NCBI GenBank assembly: GCA_964501335.1
Contig: CAZCTC010000008.1
Span: 106,075-170,074 of the forward strand
Direction of reading: 5' to 3'
DNA length: 64,000 bases
Origin: CAZCTC01 sp964501335
GTDB lineage: Bacteria; Chloroflexota; Anaerolineae; B4-G1; SLSP01
This document shows, piece after piece, positions 36,698 through 44,934 of this stretch. The notes beneath the pieces are model-generated. The model saw only the letters and a program-made list of their open reading frames with translations, was not told the origin of the DNA and did not search any database. The position numbers were made by a program, and so were the translations under genes. How positions within the stretch are numbered: position 1 is the stretch's first letter; the number at the start of each line of letters is the position of its first letter.

Positions 36698-38041
36698 TTA
36701 TGGTTGACCGGTTCCCAGACGAACAATGAGGGCTTTTCCGGCGCGATTCCGGGTAATGTTGCAGCTGTCGATGACCAGTCGGGTGTGATCCAGCACGGCT
36801 GCATAATCGACATTGCGATGGCCGGTGACGATGACGACGGCATCCGCTGCCGCGATTGTTTCTTCGGTCAGATCGACATTGGTCAGGGTGCGCACTTCGC
36901 GATGGAAGACATTGCCGCCGATGCGGAAGCTGGGGACATAGGGGTCATGATAGCTGACCTGGGCCCCGCGTCCCAGCAACAGTTCGATGATCCGTTCGGC
37001 CGGAGAGTTGCGGGGATCGCCGATATTGGGTTTAAAGGCGACGCCCAGGACCAGGATTTTGGAGTCCTTCAGGGCTTTTCCGATCTGGCTCAGCCCTTCG
37101 ATGGTCAGGTCGATGACGTGGTAGGGCATGGTTTCATTGGTTTCGGCGGCCAGTTCGATAAACCGGGTATAGAAATCGTATTCCTTAGCCTTCCACAGGA
37201 GGTAGTAGGGATCAATGGGGATACAGTGACCGCCGACCCCGGGCCCGGGATAGAAGGGCATGTAGCCGAAGGGCTTGGTCTTGGCGGCATCGATCACTTC
37301 CCAGACATCAATGCCCATGCGTTCGGAGAGCAGGGCGATTTCATTGACCAGGGCGATATTGACCGACCGGAAGGTGTTTTCCAGAATTTTGGTCAGTTCG
37401 GCGGCGGCAGGCGAGGAGACCTCGTGGACCGGGGCGCCCATCTGGCGCAGGAAAGCCGCGGCCAGAGTGGTGCATTCCATCGTCAGTCCACCGACCACTT
37501 TGGGGGTGTTATAAGCGCTCCATTGGGTGTTGCCGGGATCGATCCGTTCAGGCGAAAAGGCCAGGTAGAAGTCCTGTCCGGCTTTGAGGTGACTGCCCTC
37601 TTCCAGAATCGGCTGGACCACTTCGGTGGTCGTGCCGGGATAGGTGGTGGATTGCAGGACGACCAGCTGTCCGGCGTGCAGGTTGGCCGCGATGCCTTTG
37701 GTGGCATTGATCACATCGGTGAGATCGGGAGAGCGCTGGACATCGTAGGGGGTCGGCACGCAAATGAAGACGATATCGCAGTCGCGGAGCGAGGCGTAAT
37801 CGTTGGTGGCCCGCAATTTGCCCGAGTGGACGTGAGGTGCCAGTTCTTCTTTGCTGATGTCTTCGATATAACTCTGACCGGCGTTGATCGCCTGGATTTT
37901 ATCCATGCTGGCTTCGATGCCTATCGTGGGGAATCCTGCCCGGACACAGGCCAGGGCCAGAGGCAGTCCGACGTAACCCAGGCCGATGACAGCGACGTGG
38001 GCATTGCGATGGGTAATTTTTTCCGAAAGAGACGGGCTCAT
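36698..38041 (-). CDS. UDP-N-acetylhexosamine/UDP-sugar 6-dehydrogenase
   Basis: A 447-aa nucleotide-sugar dehydrogenase. The ATG at 38041 follows GGGAGGT; a longer open frame upstream overlaps the recombinase gene in another frame and is not real. An N-terminal Rossmann fold has 'VAVIGLGYVGLPLA' (about 17-30), the middle helix is followed by the catalytic Cys273 in 'GVGGHCIPIDPYY', and a C-terminal UDP-binding domain has 'VLGVAFKPNIGDPRNSPA'. It oxidises the C6 hydroxyl of a UDP-sugar to a carboxylate using two NAD+. The 'GGHCIPIDPYYLLWKA' form resembles WbpA/WbpO/WecC-type enzymes acting on N-acetylated sugars rather than UDP-glucose, but substrate is not certain. It lies 28 bp after the recombinase gene. 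Likely role: surface polysaccharide precursor supply. Confidence 0.9.
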   Translation of the reverse strand: MSPSLSEKITHRNAHVAVIGLGYVGLPLALACVRAGFPTIGIEASMDKIQAINAGQSYIEDISKEELAPHVHSGKLRATNDYASLRDCDIVFICVPTPYDVQRSPDLTDVINATKGIAANLHAGQLVVLQSTTYPGTTTEVVQPILEEGSHLKAGQDFYLAFSPERIDPGNTQWSAYNTPKVVGGLTMECTTLAAAFLRQMGAPVHEVSSPAAAELTKILENTFRSVNIALVNEIALLSERMGIDVWEVIDAAKTKPFGYMPFYPGPGVGGHCIPIDPYYLLWKAKEYDFYTRFIELAAETNETMPYHVIDLTIEGLSQIGKALKDSKILVLGVAFKPNIGDPRNSPAERIIELLLGRGAQVSYHDPYVPSFRIGGNVFHREVRTLTNVDLTEETIAAADAVVIVTGHRNVDYAAVLDHTRLVIDSCNITRNRAGKALIVRLGTGQP

Positions 38042-38069
38042 AAAATGCAACCTCCCGGTGCGTAGAATA

Positions 38070-39074
38070 TCATCCCGCCGGCTTTTCCGGGGGATGAGAA
38101 CGAGCTTGCAACCGCTGGCTGGAAAGGGCCAGGCGGGGCTCGACTTCATACCAGCTGATTTCCGAAAGTCCCAGTTTCTGGCGCAATTCGGTCCGTTCCA
38201 TTCCTTCCAGATAGTCCCGGATGGCACAGGTCCAGCGCAGAATTTCAAAGGTGACCCGCGGTACGCCGGCGTTCTGGGCCACGCCGGTAAGCACATATTC
38301 CAGATTGCGGGCCGTCCAGGGGAAAAGCGTTTGAACTGGTTGGTATTGTTCCAGATATTCATCGAGGATTTCCAGCCACCAGGGCGGCAGGGCCAGGCGC
38401 CGTTCTTTGTGGCGGCGTTCGGCGGCATACCGAATCCAGATGGCGGGGGCGTCGGGGTTGCTCCGGTCGATGTGGTTGAGGGCCAGGCCGACCGTTTCCG
38501 ATTTTTTGATGCCGGTGTAAAGCACCAGGGTGAGTAACAGATGCGGCCGGGCATCGGGTTTGTGTTGTGGATCTCCCATGCGCTGGCTGTGGGTTTCGGC
38601 CAGCAAGGCATGAATCTGATCTTCAGTCAGCGGATCCGGGACGGGGGCGGCCACGCTGTGATGGATCAAGGGGGCGGCGGGGTCCTGGATCAGGACTCCG
38701 GCTTCCAGCATCCAGCCAAAGAAGACCTTGAGGGTGGTAATCCGGCGTTCCATTGTTTTAGGGCTGCAGGGAACTTCTCTTGCGTTGGTCATCCAGGTCA
38801 GATAGGCATTGAGGTTGGCGGTGGTGATTTCGCCCAGGGTGATTTGGGGAGAGAGATATTCGGCAAGCAGGTCCATATCCAGCCGGAAGGCCTGATGGGT
38901 GTTGGCGGTGAAGTTCCGGGCGCCCATGTAACGTTCAAAGGCGAGCTGCGCACTGGCCAGAGTGGACTGTGGGGTCAGGTCGGGCAGAAGGGGGGAGGGC
39001 AGGGACGGCCGTAGTGCCTTTTCTTCCTCGAAGAGCGGCAATTGTTCATTTTCGGGTTTTTCAACTTCAGTCAC
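38070..39074 (-). CDS. Tyrosine recombinase-like protein with altered catalytic residues
   Basis: A 334-aa protein starting at GTG (39074) with AAGGATT upstream. An acidic leader (1-35) precedes a SAM-like core-binding domain (about 40-135, 'NTHQAFRLDMDLLAEYL') and a catalytic domain (about 150-315). The family's first Arg, in TGxRxSE, is Lys190 here ('YTGIKKSETVGL'). The HxLRH box reads 'EILRWTCA', so only its Arg remains, and the LGH motif reads 'LGLSEISWYEV', which keeps a candidate Tyr. Three of the six conserved active-site positions are changed. It is either inactive as a recombinase, perhaps a DNA-binding protein, or an unusual variant. No phage or mobile genes are nearby, and it is followed by a sugar dehydrogenase in apparent operon order. 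Confidence 0.85.
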   Translation of the reverse strand: MTEVEKPENEQLPLFEEEKALRPSLPSPLLPDLTPQSTLASAQLAFERYMGARNFTANTHQAFRLDMDLLAEYLSPQITLGEITTANLNAYLTWMTNAREVPCSPKTMERRITTLKVFFGWMLEAGVLIQDPAAPLIHHSVAAPVPDPLTEDQIHALLAETHSQRMGDPQHKPDARPHLLLTLVLYTGIKKSETVGLALNHIDRSNPDAPAIWIRYAAERRHKERRLALPPWWLEILDEYLEQYQPVQTLFPWTARNLEYVLTGVAQNAGVPRVTFEILRWTCAIRDYLEGMERTELRQKLGLSEISWYEVEPRLALSSQRLQARSHPPEKPAG

Positions 39075-39210
39075 GCTGCAATCCTTACCTGATTTTAATT
39101 CGTGATAAGTCTAACGTATTATAACCGTGAAATGTAAAACGTAAAACGCGAGTTGACCTTTGGGCATTCCTGGACAAAATAGGGAAGGAGACAGTAGGGT
39201 AAAAAAAGAG

Positions 39211-39292
39211 ATTTCACCGCAGAACACGCAGAGATCGCAGAGAGGAAGGGAAGAGTTTTTTGATTTTTCTCTGCGTCTATTTACAATATCTT
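39211..39292. repeat. CGCAGAG-type repeat
   Basis: TTTCACCGCAGAACACGCAG is followed by AGATCGCAGAGAGG, with an inverted TCTCTGCGTC at the far end. Preceding bases 39126-39150 hold AACGTAAAACG units. Related copies are at 51810, 53555, 54053 and 59955. Confidence 0.75.
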
Positions 39293-39317
39293 CGATCGGC
39301 AGTGAGCCTTTTCTGGC

Positions 39318-39535
39318 CCTATTTTCAAGACAGAAGGCCATGCGGGGGGTAGCACCCCGAAGGATGAAAATAGACGATTCGTCCGGATGGGGTACCCACA
39401 AGGGGTACCCCTACGGGAGACGTTTTCCGGGTAGGGGCGGCCCGATGTGGCCGCCCTGGGGGAGATTTTTGCACGGCGGGGCTATTTTCAGGACAGAAGG
39501 TCATGCGGGGGGCAACACTCCGAAGGATGAAAATT
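39318..39535. repeat. TATTTTCA elements flanking a GGGTACCC/GGGGCGGCCC unit
   Basis: Two TATTTTCA..GGATGAAAAT elements (39320-39372 and 39483-39535) flank a unit with the small hairpin GGGTACCCACAAGGGGTACC and then GGGCGGCCCGATGTGGCCGCC. It has the same order as 16849-17200. Confidence 0.85.
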
Positions 39536-39539
39536 CAGC

Positions 39540-39712
39540 GGAAGTAGACAGCCGCAAGTAGGCAGCAGACAGTCTGCGTCGCCGGGGCGGTTCTGGAAAA
39601 GGGCTATGTTTGCGTGCGCATTCTGATGCGCACGCAAACATAAACAAAAAAACTCTCTCCCGATCCAGCGCGGCGGTTCTTATGGGGAAGGCATCATTTG
39701 CGGGATGTTACA
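39540..39712 (-). repeat. AGTAGACAG fragment, hairpin and reverse module A
   Basis: Positions 39540-39572 are a degenerate AGTAGACAG stretch. The hairpin at 39606-39641 has 16-bp arms (ATGTTTGCGTGCGCAT) around TCTG, another compensated stem variant. The reverse module A runs to 39712. Confidence 0.85.
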
Positions 39713-39751
39713 AGGCCGGGTTATTTTCAGGACAGAAAGGGGGATGGAACT

Positions 39752-41197
39752 ATGCCCAAGGATTCGTTGACCGATAAAACACCGGCTTATACGCCGGAAG
39801 TGCTGCGGGCGATCCTTTACCAATCAACCCAGGAGCGCTGGCGCCCTGAAGAGGTCGCCTGGTTGATCTTTAAGCTGTTGCCGCTTTCGACGCCGGAGCG
39901 CGAACGCCTGGCACCGCTGGCCCGTCGTTCCTGCTATGCTATGCGGAACAGCTTGACTGAAGTCACGGCCCTGGGTAACGATTTCCGCAAACCGGTAGCC
40001 CCCCGGCCGATGGCGCAGACGGCGGCGTTGTTGTTTGAAGTGCCGCCGCTTTCCGAGGATGCCTTGCGCGAGCCGGAACGGATTCTGGATTATGTGGCGG
40101 AATTGGGGCAGCAGATTCGCCGAGCGGTCGGGGATGATTTCAAGGAACGCCGGCTGAACCGCGAGGCGCGCCGGGCCGCCGGGTTGGGGGATTTTCCAAA
40201 GCGTAAATATAACCGCCTATTTCGATTGCTGGTCGATCTGGAGGAAAAGGTCGCGGTCTATCGTCGGGAGTGGGAGAAGTACCGGCTGATGCGTCTCTCA
40301 AAGTCGGGGTTGACCGGAAATCTGGATGTTCAAGCCTTGCACCATGACAATACGCTGGCTTTTGTGGCCTATATGGTGGCGAATCAGAATCGGCGCAGCA
40401 TTTTTACGGTGGGATCGCAGGTCGGAGCTTTTGATAAGATCAGTGAGCTGTTGTTCAAGCGTTGTGTGAAGGATGCCGGGAGCCGTTGGGACCAGATCGC
40501 TCTGGTCTATCCTGCGGTGGCCGTGTTGCGCCATCTGGATGCGGAGGCGCTGGGGCGGCTGTTGGGTCTATGGTATGCGGCTCTGGGAGAGGCGGCTCGC
40601 TTTATGGAGCAGGTGTGGGCGGCCAACGAGATCAATTTCCAGACGATGGTTGTCAAAAAGGGCGACGACTCTGGAACCTGGAATCTGGCGGCAGGTGCCT
40701 GGAATCAGTCCCGGAAGGCCTGGCTCAATCTGGTATCGGTCATGAATATGATGGCCCTTTTTGACGATTTTCTGCCGGGCAAGGCGATGCGGTTGATCGC
40801 CGGCGATGTGGCGGCCTGGCATGCCCATGTGGGGGATGACTGGGTGGCCGCCGATGTTAAGGTCTGGCGGGAGCTGCCCCTGCCCTGGGAGGTTTTCTTC
40901 GGCCGGGCCGTTTGTAATCGGCCGATGATCGAGGCGGCCTGCCGCAAGTACAAGGTCAGTCCGACGCTGACGGGATGGATTGAACCGCCTCCGGCCGGCG
41001 AGGTGTTGCCGGTCCAGATGACTCCGGAGCTGGTGCATGGGGTGGTGGTGAGCAGTCCCGAACTGGCCGAACGGCTGCGCCGGTTGAACTTCTTTTCGGG
41101 GAAAGGGGCGAAGGGGGAGCCGACGCCGGAGGAACGGGGGGCCGGGTGGGATGCGCTGTTGGAGCATCGCGCCGGCGAAGAGGGCAAACGGGAGTAA
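39752..41197 (+). CDS. Unknown 481-aa cytoplasmic protein
   Basis: I start at the ATG at 39752, which follows AAAGGGGGATGG; the frame upstream is repeat DNA. The protein has no signal peptide, membrane segment or nucleotide-binding motif that I recognise. It begins with a short helical region rich in Arg and Glu (to about 120), followed by basic, helix-forming sequence ('ERRLNREARRAAGLGDFPKRKYNRLFRLL', about 130-165 given approximately) and a mostly helical remainder with 'SIFTVGSQVGAFDKI', 'MNMMALFDDFLPGKAM' and a Glu/Lys-rich C-terminus. Codon use resembles its neighbours. It stands alone between two repeat blocks. Function not assigned. Confidence 0.75.
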   Translation: MPKDSLTDKTPAYTPEVLRAILYQSTQERWRPEEVAWLIFKLLPLSTPERERLAPLARRSCYAMRNSLTEVTALGNDFRKPVAPRPMAQTAALLFEVPPLSEDALREPERILDYVAELGQQIRRAVGDDFKERRLNREARRAAGLGDFPKRKYNRLFRLLVDLEEKVAVYRREWEKYRLMRLSKSGLTGNLDVQALHHDNTLAFVAYMVANQNRRSIFTVGSQVGAFDKISELLFKRCVKDAGSRWDQIALVYPAVAVLRHLDAEALGRLLGLWYAALGEAARFMEQVWAANEINFQTMVVKKGDDSGTWNLAAGAWNQSRKAWLNLVSVMNMMALFDDFLPGKAMRLIAGDVAAWHAHVGDDWVAADVKVWRELPLPWEVFFGRAVCNRPMIEAACRKYKVSPTLTGWIEPPPAGEVLPVQMTPELVHGVVVSSPELAERLRRLNFFSGKGAKGEPTPEERGAGWDALLEHRAGEEGKRE

Positions 41198-41247
41198 AAA
41201 AGATAATCATTTGTGTGGGTAGGCCGGAAAACAAGAGAAAGGAAAAC

Positions 41248-41350
41248 GCATATTTTCGGCGGCTTTCTGAAGCCGCCGAAAATATGCACAAAAAATAACT
41301 CTCTCTGCCTGCCCAGCGAGTTGTTCTTTGCCGGGGAAGCGCCTTTACGT
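41248..41350 (-). repeat. Hairpin plus reverse module A
   Basis: The hairpin at 41248-41287 has 18-bp arms (GCATATTTTCGGCGGCTT) around TCTG. The reverse module (AACTCTCTCTGCCTGCC, then CGGGGAAGCGCC) abuts the promoter of the tRNA-like gene. Confidence 0.85.
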
Positions 41351-41352
41351 TC

Positions 41353-41380
41353 TTGACGGAAATCGAAATTGTTTCATAAT
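41353..41380 (+). promoter_or_regulatory. Sigma-70-type promoter of the tRNA-like gene
   Basis: TTGACG (41353-41358) and CATAAT (41375-41380) are separated by 16 bp. The predicted start of transcription falls within a few bases of the tRNA-like 5' end at 41388. Confidence 0.75.
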
Positions 41381-41387
41381 GGAGCAT

Positions 41388-41460
41388 GCAGAGGTAGCTC
41401 AGCGGTAGAGCCGGCGGCACAGTACCCGCCTGGTCGATGGTTCGAGCCCATCCCTCTGTA
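41388..41460 (+). tRNA. tRNA-like gene with non-canonical 8-nt anticodon loop
   Basis: A full cloverleaf is visible: acceptor 41388-41394 with 41453-41459 (seven pairs, the first G-U), T8/A9, D arm GCTC-AGCGGTA-GAGC (41397-41411), anticodon stem GGCGG (41413-41417) with CCGCC (41426-41430), a 5-nt variable loop, and T arm GATGG-TTCGAGC-CCATC (41436-41452). Position 73 is A and no CCA is encoded. All elbow nucleotides (A14, G18, G19, TTC, A58) are conventional. The anticodon loop, CACAGTAC, has eight bases and no U33, so no anticodon can be assigned. A promoter and a terminator bracket it as a separate transcription unit. It may be a specialised tRNA-like RNA, a frameshifting tRNA or a decaying gene. 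Confidence 0.6.
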
Positions 41461-41464
41461 ATGC

Positions 41465-41493
41465 AAAAAAGCCCGGGACACCGGGCTTTTTTT
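41465..41493 (+). terminator. Intrinsic terminator of the tRNA-like gene
   Basis: Stem GCCCGG, loop GACA, then CCGGGC followed by TTTTTTT, five bases after the discriminator base. Confidence 0.92.
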
Positions 41494-41538
41494 GTGTTGT
41501 GCGCGGTGGTTCGGTGGTTTGCTTAACAGTCGGCTTTT

Positions 41539-41844
41539 TGCGTCCCGCAATCGGCGTTTTCCCGGTAAAGGGCGACGCGCTGGATGGGGGGAGAGAATTT
41601 TCGACCTGTGCGGTTGTTCCTTCACAAGGGTGAAAAACAGTTTTCGCGTCCCGCAACAGGTGCTTTCCTGGTAAAAAACGACGCGCTGGATGGGAAAAGA
41701 GGGTTATTTTTTATTCATTTTTCGGCGGCTTCAGAAAGCCGCCGAAAAATGGCCTGTTCTTTCCCATGTTTTCCGGGCTAACCGCACAGATCGAGAATTT
41801 TTTTGTTTATGTTTTGGCGCGCTTCAGAAAGCGCACCAAAACAT
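41539..41844 (+). repeat. Two module A copies and two hairpins
   Basis: Module copies lie at 41539-41600 (GCGTCCCGCAA, then GACGCGCTGGATGGGG) and 41646-41715. The hairpin at 41716-41751 has 16-bp arms (CATTTTTCGGCGGCTT) around CAGA. The hairpin at 41809-41844 (ATGTTTTGGCGCGCTT) has one unpaired position. ACCGCACAG-type flanks follow each. The 41494-41960 gap shows no gene besides the sufS promoter. Confidence 0.85.
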
Positions 41845-41915
41845 AGGTTTTTCTCCCGCTTTTCAGGGCTAACTGCACAGGTGTTTTTTATCTCTCTACC
41901 TTTTGTCGGGTTTTG

Positions 41916-41924
41916 TGTTATACT
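41916..41924 (+). promoter_or_regulatory. Extended -10 promoter of sufS
   Basis: TGTTATACT, 36 bases upstream of the sufS start. No convincing -35. Confidence 0.5.
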
Positions 41925-41960
41925 TCTCGCGCTAATTGTAACCCGACATTGGAGTTAACG

Positions 41961-43196
41961 ATGGGATTTGACATTGAAGCCATACGTAAGGAATTTCCGA
42001 TTTTGGAGCGTACCATCCACGGTAAACGGCTGGTCTATCTGGACAATGCCGCCAGCGCTCAAAAACCCCGGATGATGCTTGAGGCTTTGACTCACTTTTA
42101 TACCCATAGTTATGCCAACATCCATCGTGGCCTGTATACCCTGGCGGAAGAGGCCACCGAGGCGTATGAGGGAGCCCGGGCGCGCGTCGCCCGTTTCATC
42201 CATGCCGCCGATCCGGCGGAAGTGATTTTTGTGCGCAATGCCACCGAAGGGATCAATCTGGTGGCTTATACCTGGGGCCGGGCCCATGTGAAGGCTGGGG
42301 ATCGGATTGTCGTGACGCAGATGGAGCATCACAGCAATCTGGTGCCCTGGCAGCAGCTGGCCCGGGAGCGGGGCGCTGAACTGGCGATCATCCCGGTCAA
42401 CGATGAAGGGGAGTTGATTCTGGAGGCGTTGGATCCCTGGCTGGCCGACGGGCGGACCCGGCTCATCGCGGTGACGGCGATGTCGAATATGCTGGGCACC
42501 ATCCCGCCGGTGGCTTTGATCACAGCCCGGGCGCATGCGGCCGGCGCGTTGGTGCTGGTCGATGCGGCGCAGGCGGCGCCGCATCTGCCGGTCGATGTGC
42601 AGGCGTTGGGCGCCGATTTCCTGGCGATCTCGGCTCACAAGCTGGGGGGGCCGGGCATTGGGGCGTTGTGGGCCCGTAAGGAATTGCTGGAAGCGATGTC
42701 GCCGTTTCTTTTCGGCGGGGATATGATCCGCCGGGTGGAATGGCAGGATGCGCAGTGGAATGATCTGCCCTGGAAGTTCGAGGCCGGCACGCCGGAGATT
42801 GGGGAGGCGGTAGGTTTTGGGGCCGCCATTGAATTTATGGAAAGTCTGGGGATGGAGGCCGTGCATCAGCATGAGGTCGAACTGGTCACCTATGCGCTGG
42901 GCCGGATGGCGGAAGTGCCGGGATTGCGGACCCTGGGGCCGGGCCCGGAGCGCCGCGGCGGGGTGATTTCCTTTACGTTGGAGGGGATTCATCCTCACGA
43001 TGTGGCCGCCATTTTGGACAGCGACGGTATTTGCATTCGAGCCGGCCATCATTGCGCTCAACCTTTGCATATGCGGTTCGGATTGGGAGCGTCGGCCCGG
43101 GCCAGCTTCTTTGTCTACAACGGACCGGACGATGTGGATGCCCTGATTGCAGGGCTGCACAAAGTGAATCAGGTGATGCGGAGGGGACGGGGATGA
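41961..43196 (+). CDS. sufS: Cysteine desulfurase SufS
   Basis: A 411-aa PLP enzyme. The ATG at 41961 follows TTGGAG; an upstream extension is unsupported. It removes sulfur from cysteine as a persulfide and gives alanine. Seen: the N-terminal 'IRKEFPIL', the PLP-binding region 'MEHHSNLVPWQ' (about 118-128), Lys227 in 'SAHKLGGPGIGALW' (Schiff base) and catalytic Cys365 in 'RAGHHCAQPLH'. These match the group II (SufS) spacing and length. The stop codon overlaps the start of sufU (ATGA), so the two are translationally coupled, and SufU accepts the persulfide sulfur. No sufBCD genes lie in the window. Supplies sulfur for Fe-S cluster building in the cytoplasm. Confidence 0.95.
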   Translation: MGFDIEAIRKEFPILERTIHGKRLVYLDNAASAQKPRMMLEALTHFYTHSYANIHRGLYTLAEEATEAYEGARARVARFIHAADPAEVIFVRNATEGINLVAYTWGRAHVKAGDRIVVTQMEHHSNLVPWQQLARERGAELAIIPVNDEGELILEALDPWLADGRTRLIAVTAMSNMLGTIPPVALITARAHAAGALVLVDAAQAAPHLPVDVQALGADFLAISAHKLGGPGIGALWARKELLEAMSPFLFGGDMIRRVEWQDAQWNDLPWKFEAGTPEIGEAVGFGAAIEFMESLGMEAVHQHEVELVTYALGRMAEVPGLRTLGPGPERRGGVISFTLEGIHPHDVAAILDSDGICIRAGHHCAQPLHMRFGLGASARASFFVYNGPDDVDALIAGLHKVNQVMRRGRG

Positions 43197-43573
43197 GTGA
43201 ACTCTATCGGGAGTTGGTGTTGGAACATTACCAGAATCCCAGCAATTATGGCGCCCTGGAAAATCCGGATGTGGATATCAATCTGGATAATCCGACCTGC
43301 GGCGATATGATCCATTTGACGGCCCGGCTGGATGCGGACGGGCGGATTGCCGAGGCGATGTTTGAAGGGCACAGCTGTGCGATCAGTACGGCAGCGGCTT
43401 CGCTGTTTACGGAGGCGGTGGTGGGTAAAACTCCTGCAGAAGTGGCGGCGATGGGATTGCCGGATATTGAAGCGTTGATGGGGGGGGCCCGGTTAAGCAT
43501 GGGGCGGGTTAAATGCGCCCTGTTGCCGGTGGATGCGATGCAGCGTGGGCTGAAGGCCATCGGAAAATTGTAA
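43193..43573 (+). CDS. sufU: SufU sulfur-transfer protein
   Basis: A 126-aa IscU-fold protein whose start overlaps the sufS stop by four bases. Three zinc/persulfide cysteines are seen: Cys36 in 'NPTCGD', Cys62 in 'GHSCAIS' and Cys108 in 'VKCALLP', with Asp38 as the fourth ligand. The region between Cys62 and Cys108 contains the longer insertion that separates SufU from IscU. SufU takes the persulfide from SufS and passes it to the SufBCD scaffold. It is the last gene of the operon and is followed by a variable-stem hairpin. Confidence 0.93.
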   Translation: MSELYRELVLEHYQNPSNYGALENPDVDINLDNPTCGDMIHLTARLDADGRIAEAMFEGHSCAISTAAASLFTEAVVGKTPAEVAAMGLPDIEALMGGARLSMGRVKCALLPVDAMQRGLKAIGKL

Positions 43574-43583
43574 TTGAATTTCT

Positions 43584-43702
43584 TTTCCATATTTTTGCCC
43601 GCCTATGGCGGGCAAAAATATGGAAATTTCTTTGCTGGGGCAATTGATGGTTAGGGGACTCCCGCAAAGGGCTTTTTTCGGTAAGAAGCGACGCGCTGGA
43701 TG
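43584..43702. repeat. Perfect 20-bp-arm hairpin plus partial module A
   Basis: The hairpin at 43584-43626 has long perfect arms, with a GCCCGCC/GGCGGGC core and a TAT loop. It belongs to the hairpins lacking CAGA/TCTG. Positions 43655-43702 keep CTCCCGCAAAGGGC and AGCGACGCGCTGG of module A. It lies between convergent sufU and cdaR. Confidence 0.85.
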
Positions 43703-43716
43703 GACGGATCTCTCTT

Positions 43717-44934
43717 CTAGGGTTTCCGGGTGACGCGGCGGATTTGAACCAGCATGGGGTTGGGGCGGATCTCTTCAACCTGCAGGGTGTCCGGGATTTT
43801 GGCTTGCGGCGGCAGCAGGTGGTTGCCGATGGGCAGTGCGGTGAGATCCAGATAGACCTGGACGGTATCGGGGGTGGCGAGGCTGAGCTGCGACAGTGGT
43901 CCGCGCAGCGTTACCATGACCGTTTCACTGTCCATGGTGGCGGTCAGTTCCGAGGCCAGTCCTGAAATTTGAGGTTTTATTTCCAGCGTTACGGTCCCTT
44001 CGATCGGTTCCAGCTTGACGGTAACACTTACATCAGGGCGGGGCAGAATGGTCAGCGCCCGGGGGGCCTGGAGCGTGCTGGTGCATTCCAGCGTTTTGGT
44101 CATATTGGTCAGACTGATGGCGGTGGTTTCCAGATAGCCGGGGACGGCCTGCACAATTTCGTTGCTGCCGAAGACCGTGACGGCAGGGGGATCGACTTCC
44201 ACACTGTCTACCCGGTAGCCCGGAGCGGGTTGGCCGATCAGGTTCACTCTGACCGCCAGATTGCGAAAGTTGACCAATTGTTCGATTGGAATATAAACGG
44301 TGATGATCCGTGGCAGGATTTCCAGATTGGAAATGGGGCTGCCGGTTTCATCTACGGCGATGGGTTGGTAATCACCTTCGATTTCTTTGCGTTGGTCGCT
44401 GACCGGCACGACGACCTGGACCCGGGCGACATCGGAAATAATCGAAGTGGGCCCGCGGACGGTCACGGTGCGGGGGGCATAGGTGGGAGTGCGGGAGATG
44501 TAGCCCAGTGCCGGTGTACCCTGGGGAATGATGACGACCGGAACCTGACGCTCGGCGATCGGTTCCAACACAACATGGTATTCTACCGGATTGACTCTGA
44601 CCAGTTGGGCCGGGCCCCGGCGGATTTCCACCTGCACGGGCAAGGTATGGGTACCGGAGCCGACCTGCGAGACATCGATGAAGGCGTGGACATCTTCAGC
44701 GCGCAGCGATTCCCAGACGGATTGGGGGGCGCGCAGGGTTACCCGGGCTTTGATATTTTCAGCGTCGTAGTAAGTCTGACCGTCGGGGACGCCGATAATG
44801 TCGATGGGAATGGTGGTCGGAAATGCCTGTTCTACGGTAGGGTTATCGCCTTCCGTTGCTATGGCCCAAAGAAAGAAGGCCAGCAGCAGGGAGGTAAGAA
44901 AGATACTAAGGTTTTGAGCAAGCCGACGGTTCAT
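43717..44934 (-). CDS. cdaR: CdaR (YbbR-domain) regulator of diadenylate cyclase
   Basis: A 405-aa protein with one N-terminal membrane segment (about 8-27, 'SIFLTSLLLAFFLWAIA') and tandem extracytoplasmic YbbR repeats (about 35-400, with 'PIDIIGVPDG', 'VTVRGPTSIISDV' and 'VTVFGSNEIVQ'). CdaR proteins bind CdaA and modulate c-di-AMP synthesis from outside the membrane. Its start overlaps the cdaA stop by four bases (44931-44934), a tight operon typical of the pair. Length is close to CdaR proteins with four YbbR repeats. No glmM gene follows, whereas Firmicutes often have cdaA-cdaR-glmM. Confidence 0.9.
   Translation of the reverse strand: MNRRLAQNLSIFLTSLLLAFFLWAIATEGDNPTVEQAFPTTIPIDIIGVPDGQTYYDAENIKARVTLRAPQSVWESLRAEDVHAFIDVSQVGSGTHTLPVQVEIRRGPAQLVRVNPVEYHVVLEPIAERQVPVVIIPQGTPALGYISRTPTYAPRTVTVRGPTSIISDVARVQVVVPVSDQRKEIEGDYQPIAVDETGSPISNLEILPRIITVYIPIEQLVNFRNLAVRVNLIGQPAPGYRVDSVEVDPPAVTVFGSNEIVQAVPGYLETTAISLTNMTKTLECTSTLQAPRALTILPRPDVSVTVKLEPIEGTVTLEIKPQISGLASELTATMDSETVMVTLRGPLSQLSLATPDTVQVYLDLTALPIGNHLLPPQAKIPDTLQVEEIRPNPMLVQIRRVTRKP

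Noticed and set aside
38042..38611. N-terminal extension of the nucleotide-sugar dehydrogenase
   Set aside because: It overlaps the recombinase gene in another frame; the ATG at 38041 has a good ribosome-binding site and the protein then has normal length.
38070..39074. Integrase of an integrated mobile element with attachment sites
   Set aside because: Catalytic residues are changed, no phage or conjugation genes are present, and no direct repeat at the ends of a plausible island was found; the normal tRNA gene is 23 kb away.
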